DNA of 64,000 nucleotides from JAJFJD01 sp965228695. Its GTDB lineage: Bacteria > Pseudomonadota > Alphaproteobacteria > UBA8366. The stretch spans positions 4,216,001-4,280,000 of the forward strand of contig CBDDIB010000002.1 in the NCBI GenBank assembly GCA_965228695.1, in the 5' to 3' direction. Below the pieces are notes generated by a model, which did no database searches, was not told the DNA's origin, and was given only the letters and a program-made list of their open reading frames with translations. Made by a program: the position numbers and the translations under genes. This document shows, in pieces, positions 43,559 to 50,776 of this stretch; the stretch's first letter is position 1, and every line of letters begins with the position of its first letter.

Positions 43559-44422
43559 TCAATTTTGCCGAAGCCCTTCCTGGGCCCCTCCGAAGCGGGC
43601 CGATATGACCGATGCAGTCTCCATGACCTGTTGCCGCACGGCGGACACGCGTTCGCCGTCGGCCCGCATTTGCGGCATGGAAACGCTTATTGCGCCGACA
43701 ACGGCGCCGCTGCTTTCCCGGATGGCGGCGCCGACGCAGACGACCCCGGATTGATACTCCTCGTCGTCGAGCGAATAGCCGTTCCGCCGGACGAGGCGCA
43801 AATGCTCCATCAACTCCGCGATGGTCGGTATCGTTTTGTCGGTGAATTGCTTCAACCCGCCATGCGCGATGACCCTGGCGATTTCCGCCTCCGGCAACCA
43901 TGCCAGTATCGCCTTGCCCGCCGCCGTGGCATGCGCCGCGTCGGCCTCCATCGCACCGTCGAAACCGACGCGGACCGGCAGTTTGGAATCGAGCTGCGCC
44001 AGCGTGACAAGGGCGACGCCCTGCATCACCGATAAATGCACGCTTTCACGGGTCGCATCATTGAGGCGGCGCACCTCGGGCATCGCAATTTCGAGCAGAT
44101 TGAATTTCTTGAGACGGCTATCGGACAGGTCCGTGACGCGCGGGCCGATGAAATAGCCGCGGGTGCGCGGCGACTGGCCGGCGAAGCCCCTCTTCACGAG
44201 AGTCGCGAGCAGGTGATGGCACGTGGACGCATTGAGACCGGCCTTCGACGCCACTTCGTTCAGAAGCATCTCGTCATCGCCATCGGCAAGCAGTTCTAGA
44301 ATATCCAACGCCCGCTCGACGGACTGGACGGTGCGCGGCTCCTTGACGGCCGCGCCGCGCCGTTCTTGCCCATTTGGGGGCGACTCAACTGCCGATTTTG
44401 GTTGAGAAATCAATTCACCCAA
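43559..44422 (-). CDS. IclR family transcriptional regulator
   Basis: A 287-residue regulator: a winged helix-turn-helix (about 33-100; VERALDILELLADG, NEVASKAGLNASTCHHLLATLVKRGF) and a C-terminal IclR effector domain (GKAILAWLPEAEIARVIA, YSLDDEEYQSGVVCVGAAI). It starts at a TTG (44422) and reads toward the alcohol dehydrogenase and tctCBA, which it probably controls. A palindromic site immediately upstream suggests autoregulation. Confidence 0.9.
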   Translation of the reverse strand: MGELISQPKSAVESPPNGQERRGAAVKEPRTVQSVERALDILELLADGDDEMLLNEVASKAGLNASTCHHLLATLVKRGFAGQSPRTRGYFIGPRVTDLSDSRLKKFNLLEIAMPEVRRLNDATRESVHLSVMQGVALVTLAQLDSKLPVRVGFDGAMEADAAHATAAGKAILAWLPEAEIARVIAHGGLKQFTDKTIPTIAELMEHLRLVRRNGYSLDDEEYQSGVVCVGAAIRESSGAVVGAISVSMPQMRADGERVSAVRQQVMETASVISARFGGAQEGLRQN

Positions 44423-44451
44423 TTTTCACATAGTCAAAGCCTGGTGAAAAT
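44422..44451. promoter_or_regulatory. Putative IclR operator: inverted repeat at the iclR-like gene start
   Basis: ATTTTCAC (44422-44429) and GTGAAAAT (44444-44451) form a perfect 8-bp inverted repeat with a 14-nt spacer, so the half-sites are two helical turns apart. The left half-site touches the regulator's TTG start. The region from here to 44530 is markedly AT-rich and holds the probable promoter of the minus-strand operon. Confidence 0.5.
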
Positions 44452-44647
44452 CTAATGAATTTTGCCGGGATGAGTCAAATCAATTTCGTAATGTCGAATA
44501 TAATTTCATATTATCAAATTTATATTTTGCCCTGTGGAAATTTGCGGCAAGGGAAATCCCGACAAATCACGTTGCCGGGTACGATCGGCACCGAAAACGC
44601 ATGACGCGCCAACCAGCACTTTTCGGAACACAACGACGGCCGAACGC

Positions 44648-45787
44648 CTAGCTTGGACAATCCGAGCCGAACAGCTTTTCGAAGAGATCAAGGCCTTCGC
44701 CGCGACAGGCCGCCTCCTGTTCTCGTTCGAAGCGGGGGGTGCAGGCATCGGCACCCCGATACCAATCGGCGCGCGCCTTGCCATGGCTCCGCTCCGAACG
44801 GCCTCGCCCTTTGCCCTTGCCCGCCCCTTCCGCAAGCCGCATCGCCAGCCCCGCCATCGAATGTTGCCGGATCGGATTTCCCGAATCGAAATCGAAGGCG
44901 ATCTCGTGCTCATGCCGATCCAGCGGAGTCGGCGTATTCCGGTTGCGCCAGCCTTTCCCGACGATCTCGAGCACCTCGTTGGTTTCGTACACGCGGTATA
45001 TCCGCGCCTCGGCGTTGAGCTCCGGACGACAGGTGCAGGCCTCCTTGCGATTACCTCTGGACACGTCCCCCTTGGCGGAGACGGGACTCGAATTGAATCC
45101 CACCGCCTGCAGAAACCGCGTCGGCTGATCGTAGAGAACGTGCTGCGCCAACCCGCCGCCAAGGGAATGACCGGTCGCAATGAACGTGAGCGTCTGTCCC
45201 GGGTAGGCCTTCTCCATTGCCGCAACGAGTTTTCGCGCAGCGGCCCGAGCGCCGCCATATTGATCTTCGCGCGGCTTTAAAATGGCCCGCAGGTTCGACT
45301 CCCAGTCGCGACGATCGTCGGTGCCGCGGAACGCGATGACGACCGTCTTCCGCTTCGGATCATCCGCCCCGTGGACCCAGACCCGATAGAACAGGCCGGT
45401 GGGGTCCTCGCAGGTCGGCAGAAAGTCGCCGGTCACGGCGCGCCACCCCTTATTTTCGAGCAGCTTGGACAGAATGCCCTGTGTCCGGCGATCGAGCGCG
45501 GGCCGCTGACACGTCGGCGCAGCGCCGACATAGGAAAGCGCGGACATCGCGGCGAAACCGGCAAAGCGGTCCGCAGCCGCGGCCGGTGCCTCGAGAGACA
45601 TGCGAAGCCGGGAAGATTCGATGAACGGCTTTTTCGAGATTATCGAAGCCGGACAGGACGGAACCGGCACGGCGTCCCGGTTACCCGGATCCGGGGCCCA
45701 GGCCGGCGACGGCATGTCCAGAGCGCTACCCGCAAGAACGATGACCGTCAGCAACCAACGATGCCATCGTGGATGTTTCATCGTCAT
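44648..45787 (-). CDS. Lipase class 3 family protein, secreted
   Basis: About 379 residues, beginning at ATG 45787 (45781 is an alternative), with a hydrophobic signal-like segment (WLLTVIVLAGSALDMPSPAWA). The lipase core includes KRKTVVIAFRGTDD, and the nucleophile elbow GHSLGGG (Ser near 216). Asp and His could come from later segments such as VLEIVGKGW and RHEHEIAF. Cys residues are scattered in the C-terminal part (CTCRP, ADACTP, EAACRG, SDCPS), fitting disulfides in an exported protein. Enzymatic substrate unknown. Confidence 0.8.
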   Translation of the reverse strand: MTMKHPRWHRWLLTVIVLAGSALDMPSPAWAPDPGNRDAVPVPSCPASIISKKPFIESSRLRMSLEAPAAAADRFAGFAAMSALSYVGAAPTCQRPALDRRTQGILSKLLENKGWRAVTGDFLPTCEDPTGLFYRVWVHGADDPKRKTVVIAFRGTDDRRDWESNLRAILKPREDQYGGARAAARKLVAAMEKAYPGQTLTFIATGHSLGGGLAQHVLYDQPTRFLQAVGFNSSPVSAKGDVSRGNRKEACTCRPELNAEARIYRVYETNEVLEIVGKGWRNRNTPTPLDRHEHEIAFDFDSGNPIRQHSMAGLAMRLAEGAGKGKGRGRSERSHGKARADWYRGADACTPRFEREQEAACRGEGLDLFEKLFGSDCPS

Positions 45788-45964
45788 CCCCCGGACCTGC
45801 CGATGCCACCACCGGATTATACCGGATGCACGCGCAGAGCGAGTCCAAGACATCCGATTGCCCCGTCACGATCGTGTGACGCATGCTGGAATTTTATGAG
45901 GAATGTGGCGGAGGGAGGGGGGCTCAAGTTCAGGCAGCGCGCGCCGAATTTAGCTGCTCTTGAG

Positions 45965-46204
45965 TCAGAAATGTCTCTTGGCGAAGGCCCGGCCTGAGCC
46001 GGATTTGAGATACCGTTCGAAGCGGCGCGCCTTTTCAGGATCGGCGACGCCAATGCAGACGGAGAGCTTCCAAGGCATGAATTTGTTCGTATGGATCGAC
46101 TTGCCGCTGTTGTGTTCTTCCAGCCGGCGGTCCGGGTCCGTCGTCACACCCACATAGTGGCGGTCGGGATCGTTCAAGCTTCGAAGGATATAGACGTAGA
46201 GCAT
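45965..46204 (-). CDS. GIY-YIG domain endonuclease-like protein
   Basis: A 79-residue single-domain protein of the UPF0213/YhbQ-like GIY-YIG group, beginning MLYVYILRS and holding YVGVTTDPDRRLEEHNSG, where the Tyr, Gly and Arg correspond to the catalytic GIY...YVG...R signature. Start at 46204. It is encoded next to a tRNA gene on the same strand and is bordered by one arm of an inverted repeat, a setting shared by many such genes. Cellular role unknown. Confidence 0.85.
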   Translation of the reverse strand: MLYVYILRSLNDPDRHYVGVTTDPDRRLEEHNSGKSIHTNKFMPWKLSVCIGVADPEKARRFERYLKSGSGRAFAKRHF

Positions 46205-46211
46205 GAGAGCT

Positions 46212-46292
46212 CCGCCTTCGCTAAAGCTACGGCGTGACATCCGCCCAACTTCCCACGCCCGAGCTATCCCGCCGAAGCCTTGGCGAAGGCGG
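46212..46292. repeat. Inverted repeat between GIY-YIG gene and tRNA-Ser
   Basis: CCGCCTTCGCTAAAGCTACGGC (46212-46233) and GCCGAAGCCTTGGCGAAGGCGG (46271-46292) are inverted copies with a few mismatches, flanking a 37-bp core. The sequence type (CGCCTTCGC with CGAAGGCGG) recurs around genes in many alphaproteobacteria. It could be a non-autonomous palindromic element. Confidence 0.55.
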
Positions 46293-46293
46293 A

Positions 46294-46382
46294 TGGCGGA
46301 GGGAGGGGGAATCGAACCCCCGCAACGCTGTTACACGTTGACGGATTAGCAATCCGCTGCATTACCGCTCTGCCATCCCTCC
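46294..46382 (-). tRNA. tRNA-Ser (anticodon GCT)
   Basis: Read on the minus strand, acceptor stem GGAGGGA pairs with TCCCTCC, followed by discriminator G and an encoded CCA. Anticodon GCT (complement at 46348-46350) lies in a CGGATT-GCT-AATCCG arm; there is a long variable arm as expected for tRNA-Ser, and the T-arm GGGGG-TTCGATT-CCCCC. It reads AGC/AGT serine codons. Confidence 0.95.
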
Positions 46383-46782
46383 GCAGGATGGGCGGCCGCC
46401 AGGACGGCGGCGGGGCCGGTGGGCAAGCGATGTAACGCGCCGCCCCGTCCCTGTCAATGTCCGGCATGGCGGAACTCCCGGAAACCGCCGGGATTTGCCG
46501 GGTGCCGGCTTTCCGGTCCCCATGTTTCGCAATCGGACACCACGTAATTCAGTGGCCCCGAAACCGGATTTCTGATTGTTTAGCGGAAACACCGGCCCGC
46601 CGTCCTGCTGCGCGGCACCCGGCCGTCGCCGCCCTCCCCCTCCGTCAACCAGGGAAAATCCATGCGCCGCGAGTCCCCGATGCCTATGATTGCGCGGAAG
46701 GTCGCACAGCATAAGGCACAGGCCGTGGATACGCGCAGCAACCGGTGCCGCGGCACCGTTCCCGCCACCGCCGGACAAGGGC
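46383..46782. other. Intergenic region between tRNA-Ser and DHA2 transporter
   Basis: No coding sequence is supported in these 400 bp. They should contain the promoter of the tRNA gene (minus) and that of the efflux transporter (plus), but no clear -35/-10 pair stands out. A GC-rich imperfect inverted repeat (CCGGAAACCGCCGGG with GGCTTTCCGGTC) is seen around 46480-46520. Confidence 0.3.
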
Positions 46783-48291
46783 ATGGACGCCGACCGGCCT
46801 GACGCCATAACGCCCGGCCGCCGCTTCGTGCTGACGGTGGGGCTGATGCTGGCCACCGGGCTGCAGTTCATGGATGGCACGGTCGTGGCCATCGTGCTGA
46901 ACCACATGCAGGGCAGCCTGTCGGCGACGCGCGACCAAATTTCCTGGGTCGCCACCGCCTATCTGGTCACCGCCGCGATGTTCATGCCGCTCGCCGGGTG
47001 GCTGGCGGGCTATATCGGGCGGCGGCGGATGCTGCTGTTCGGCGTCTTCGTCTACGGCATCCTGTCGGCGATCTGCGGCCTGACGGAGAATTTGGAACAG
47101 CTCATCCCGATCCGCGTGGTCCTGGGCCTCTGCGGCGCAATTCTGGTGCCGCTGTCGCAGGCGGCGATGCTGGACATCTACCCGCGGGAGAAGCACGGCA
47201 TCGCACTCGGCCTATGGGGCGTGGCGACCACGCTCGGCCCCGCAATCGCGCCGCTGATGGCCGGGTACCTGGCGGAGGTCTACAGCTGGCGCTACGCCTT
47301 CTATGCGGTGATGCCGTTCGGCTTCGTCTCGTTCCTGATCATGCTGCCGCTGCTGCCCGAAGGCGAGCGGCAGGAGCGGCGCTTCGATTTTCTGGGCTTC
47401 TTCCTGCTGACCCTGTCGGTCGGCGCGCTGCAACTCCTGATCAACCGGGGCGAACGCGAGGACTGGTTTTATTCGACCGAGATCATCGTCTATGCCGCGA
47501 TTTCGATCGCCGGTATCTACATGTTCATCGTGCATACGAGCTTCGCCAAGCAACCCTTTCTCAACCTGTCGCTTTTGCGGAACAAGAACTACCTGGCCGG
47601 GTTGATGCTGGTTGCCCTGTCGGGGCCGACGCAGTTCGCCACCGTGCTGATCATGCCAATTCTGGTTCAGGTCGTGTACGGCTACCCGATCCTGACCACC
47701 GGCATCATCATGGCGCCGCGCGGCTTCGCCACCATCCTGTCGATGGCGATGGCCGGATGGCTGACCACGCGGATGGACACGCGGGTGCTGATGATCTTCG
47801 GGTTCGTGATTCTCGTCGCGTCGAACTACGCCGTCGCCGTCTTCGGCACCGAGGTCGGCATGTGGGACGTGATCATCGCGTCCTTCGGCCAGGGTTTCGG
47901 GATGGGGTTCACCATGGTGCCGCTCAGCGCCATCGCCTATTCGACGCTTTCCCCGGCGCAGCGGCCCGAAGCGGCGGCCCTGTTCAACCTGACGCGCGGC
48001 ATGAGCGGCGCGATGTCGGTGGCCCTGCTGATCGCGGTGCTGACCCGATCCAGCCAGGAGACTCGCAGCGACCTGGTCGCGTTCGTAACGCCGTTGCGCG
48101 AACTGCTGCAGGACCCGACAACGCCGATCCTGTGGAATATCGAATCCCTGCGCGGCCTCGCGGCGCTCGACAACGAACTGTCGCGGCAAGCGCTGTTGGT
48201 CGCCTTCCAGAACAGTTTCCTGATCATGGTGGCGGTGCCGATCATGGGGATCGTGCTGACCCTGATGCTCGGCAAGCAGAGGACGAGCTGA
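46783..48291 (+). CDS. DHA2-type (EmrB/QacA) MFS multidrug efflux transporter
   Basis: A 502-residue transporter with about 14 predicted transmembrane segments, as in the DHA2 subfamily. Motif A-like YIGRRRMLLFG, and the MF loops GLQFMDGTVVAIVLN (helix 1) and ALGLWGVATTLGPAIAPLMAG (motif C) are present. Start ATG 46783 is preceded by ACAAGGGC and gives the proper N-terminus; sequence upstream is not family-like. No periplasmic EmrA-type partner is adjacent, so it may work alone or with an adaptor encoded elsewhere. Confidence 0.9.
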   Translation: MDADRPDAITPGRRFVLTVGLMLATGLQFMDGTVVAIVLNHMQGSLSATRDQISWVATAYLVTAAMFMPLAGWLAGYIGRRRMLLFGVFVYGILSAICGLTENLEQLIPIRVVLGLCGAILVPLSQAAMLDIYPREKHGIALGLWGVATTLGPAIAPLMAGYLAEVYSWRYAFYAVMPFGFVSFLIMLPLLPEGERQERRFDFLGFFLLTLSVGALQLLINRGEREDWFYSTEIIVYAAISIAGIYMFIVHTSFAKQPFLNLSLLRNKNYLAGLMLVALSGPTQFATVLIMPILVQVVYGYPILTTGIIMAPRGFATILSMAMAGWLTTRMDTRVLMIFGFVILVASNYAVAVFGTEVGMWDVIIASFGQGFGMGFTMVPLSAIAYSTLSPAQRPEAAALFNLTRGMSGAMSVALLIAVLTRSSQETRSDLVAFVTPLRELLQDPTTPILWNIESLRGLAALDNELSRQALLVAFQNSFLIMVAVPIMGIVLTLMLGKQRTS

Positions 48292-48336
48292 CGGCCGTCT
48301 CCGGCCGCCGGCCCGCCTCTTCGCCCGGTCAGACGA

Positions 48337-48999
48337 TCAGTCGACGGGTTGCGCCACGAACCGCATATACGGTTTGGGTGCCCGCCAGCCATCGGGATAC
48401 TTCTTCTTCGCGTCGTCGTCGGACACGGTCGGGACGATGATCACCTCTTCGCCCTGGTTCCAGTTCACCGGCGTCGCGACCGCATGTTTCGCGGTGAGCT
48501 GCACGGAATCCAGAACACGCAGGATTTCGTCGAAGTTACGGCCCGTCGCCATCGGATAGGAGATGACGAGCTTCACCTTCTTGTCCGGCCCGACGATGAA
48601 GACATTCCGCACGGTTTGGTTGTCGGCGGCGGTGCGGCCCTCGGAGCTCTCGCCGGCGCCGGCGGGCAGCATGCCGTAGGCTTTGGCCACCGCCAGGTCC
48701 TTGTCGCCGATCAGCGGGTAGTTCGGCCGGTGGCCGGTCGCGTCCTCGATGTCCTGCACCCAACGTTCATGGTCGCCGACGGGATCGACGCTCAGGCCCA
48801 TGATCTTGCAATTCCGCTTCTCGAACTCCGGCTTCATTTTCGCCATGTAGCCGAGTTCGGTGGTGCAGACGGGGGTGAAATCCTTCGGGTGCGAAAACAG
48901 CACGGCCCAGGAATCGCCGACCCAATCGTGAAAACCGATTTTTCCGTCCGTCGTTTCGGCCTGAAAATCAGGTGCGGTATCGCCAATTTGTAGCGTCAT
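48337..48999 (-). CDS. Peroxiredoxin, 1-Cys/PRDX6 type
   Basis: A 220-residue peroxiredoxin of the Prx6 subfamily. The peroxidatic Cys lies in KDFTPVCTTELG (Cys 45), with a characteristic long C-terminal domain (VNWNQGEEVIIVPTVSDDDA) typical of the 1-Cys group. It reduces hydrogen or organic peroxides in the cytosol. A single-gene unit, convergent with the efflux transporter. Confidence 0.92.
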   Translation of the reverse strand: MTLQIGDTAPDFQAETTDGKIGFHDWVGDSWAVLFSHPKDFTPVCTTELGYMAKMKPEFEKRNCKIMGLSVDPVGDHERWVQDIEDATGHRPNYPLIGDKDLAVAKAYGMLPAGAGESSEGRTAADNQTVRNVFIVGPDKKVKLVISYPMATGRNFDEILRVLDSVQLTAKHAVATPVNWNQGEEVIIVPTVSDDDAKKKYPDGWRAPKPYMRFVAQPVD

Positions 49000-49264
49000 T
49001 GTTGTGCTCCCTCATGCCCATATAGAGTAGGTGAATTGATCGCAAACTGCGGGGTTGGTCGCTCCATGCGTCGCGGCGCGCATGCATAACCTACATTGGG
49101 ACAAATTCCCGACTCGCAACCGGGCAGTTCGATCATTCGCGGGAAAAATAATACACCGAAACAAACCGGCAATCGACATCACAAATACAGTTGATCGATT
49201 GCCGATAGTCACGCGGTCGATGCTACAGTGCGCCGAAGACAACGCCAACGCGGGAGGCAATACG

Positions 49265-49552
49265 ATGGCAGCCTATCTGATCGCACAAATCAGCATTCAC
49301 GACCCCACGACGTTCGAACGGTATCAGGCGGAGGTGCCGGATACGATCGAACGATACGGCGGTAAATACCTCGTGCGCGGCGGCGACGTGACCCCGCAGG
49401 AAGGCGACTGGACGCCGGACCGCGTCGTCGTCTTGGAGTTCCCCAACATGGCGACGCTGAAGAAGTGGTACGATTCGGACGACTATCAGGCGATCATCAA
49501 ATACCGTACCGACGCCGCGGACGGCGACATGATTTTCGTCGAGGGGATTTGA
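49265..49552 (+). CDS. DUF1330 domain protein
   Basis: A 95-residue ferredoxin-like (dimeric alpha-beta barrel) protein of the DUF1330 family, with AYLIAQISIHDPTTFERYQ at the N-terminus and RVVVLEFPNMATLKKWYDSDDYQ in the centre, both characteristic. Start ATG 49265 is preceded by CGGGAGG. Function of the family is not established. It is tail-to-tail with an AT-richer hypothetical gene. Confidence 0.88.
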   Translation: MAAYLIAQISIHDPTTFERYQAEVPDTIERYGGKYLVRGGDVTPQEGDWTPDRVVVLEFPNMATLKKWYDSDDYQAIIKYRTDAADGDMIFVEGI

Positions 49553-49554
49553 AG

Positions 49555-50007
49555 TCAATCGATCGGTCCGCTCTTTGCGATTTTTGGCCAGAGCGAATCC
49601 AATTCATCCAGCGCCGCGTCGAGGTCCTGAGCATAGTGACCTTTGACCGTTTCTAGAATCGCAATTGATACAGCTTTGGGATCGGTGTCACCGACCCTCC
49701 CTTCGTGCTGCCATTCGAAAACCCAACCCGTCTCCGACGATTGGCGAACATCGATCCAAAGCCAGCGATCATCCCAGATTTTGACACTGATCCTGGGTGA
49801 GTACGGACCAATTCGATCGAAAGATAACTCAACAATCTCTTGAGAATTGCCATCGATGTTCTCCCGAACCCGTTCGCAAGAGAACTTCGAAACGCCATGC
49901 TTAATTGATTTACTGCGCTTCTGTAGGGCGTTCACAATTTCCGTCAGAAATAGGCTCTCGAAATTGGGCCAATACCTGCCCTTCTCGATGCCGGATGACT
50001 TGCCCAT
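49555..50007 (-). CDS. Hypothetical protein
   Basis: A 150-residue protein with no recognised domain. It begins MGKSSGIEKGRYWPNFESLF, has a mixed strand region (EIVELSFDRIGPYSPRISVKI, WLWIDVRQSSETGWVFEWQ) and a helical C-terminus (SIAILETVKGHYAQDLDAALDELDSLWP). Its base composition is clearly lower in GC than that of the neighbours, and codon use is correspondingly unusual, hinting at horizontal acquisition. No transposase or attachment site is visible beside it. It could be a small enzyme or an immunity-type protein; no evidence decides. Confidence 0.6.
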   Translation of the reverse strand: MGKSSGIEKGRYWPNFESLFLTEIVNALQKRSKSIKHGVSKFSCERVRENIDGNSQEIVELSFDRIGPYSPRISVKIWDDRWLWIDVRQSSETGWVFEWQHEGRVGDTDPKAVSIAILETVKGHYAQDLDAALDELDSLWPKIAKSGPID

Positions 50008-50073
50008 GGAACACTCGCGTCTTAGCCAAGGTCCAAGAGCCTAAGGCGGCGATGTTAACGAAGGGTAAGGAAC

Positions 50074-50766
50074 CTAATGCGGCGTGCCCTGGTCGAACAG
50101 CGGCACGCTGCGATCGCGGAAGGGGATGATCAGGATCGCGCCGGCGGCGAACCCGCCGATATGCGCCCACCAGGCGACATGTCCGCCGCCGCCCAGCCAG
50201 ACGCTAAGAAGCTGAAACCCGAGCCACAGCGCCAGCACGAAATGCGCCGACACATAGAGCGGAAACCACTTCAGCACGATCACCAGCACCTTCACCTTCG
50301 GGTGCAGCATCAAATAGGCGCCCATGACGCCGGCCACCGCGCCGCTTGCGCCGATGGTCGGCGACTTGAGATCCGGCAGCATGACCGCGTGCGCGTAACC
50401 CGCCGCCGCGCCGCAAAGCAGATAGAACAACAGAAACTTCCAATGCCCCATGGAGTCTTCGATATTGTCGCCGAAGACCCATAGGAACAACATGTTGCCC
50501 AGCAGGTGCCACCAATCCGCATGCAGGAAGATCGACGTCAGCAGCGTCAACTCCGCCGTTATCGGGAACATCCGCGGATCGATCTGATCCGGCCCGACCA
50601 GCACCGACGGGATCACGCCGTAGACGAGCACGGCGCGCTCCGCCATCAGCGGCGAAAGACCGAGCTGCCATAGAAAGACCAGGGTGCAGACCACGATGAT
50701 CCCGATCGTCATGAACTGATAGGGGATAATGCGCAGCGGGTTCCGGTCATAGATGGGAAACAGCAT
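50074..50766 (-). CDS. Rhomboid family intramembrane serine protease
   Basis: A 230-residue membrane protein with at least six hydrophobic segments. The catalytic Ser is in GASGAVAG (Ser 141) and the catalytic His in AHIGGFAAGA (His 202); the HxxxN motif of helix 2 is HLLGNML (His 88, Asn 91). Start ATG 50766 is chosen over upstream in-frame possibilities because it gives LFPIYDRNPLR at the N-terminus as expected. Its start is 11 bp past the aconitase-family stop. Confidence 0.9.
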   Translation of the reverse strand: MLFPIYDRNPLRIIPYQFMTIGIIVVCTLVFLWQLGLSPLMAERAVLVYGVIPSVLVGPDQIDPRMFPITAELTLLTSIFLHADWWHLLGNMLFLWVFGDNIEDSMGHWKFLLFYLLCGAAAGYAHAVMLPDLKSPTIGASGAVAGVMGAYLMLHPKVKVLVIVLKWFPLYVSAHFVLALWLGFQLLSVWLGGGGHVAWWAHIGGFAAGAILIIPFRDRSVPLFDQGTPH

Positions 50767-50776
50767 GGTTACCGGC

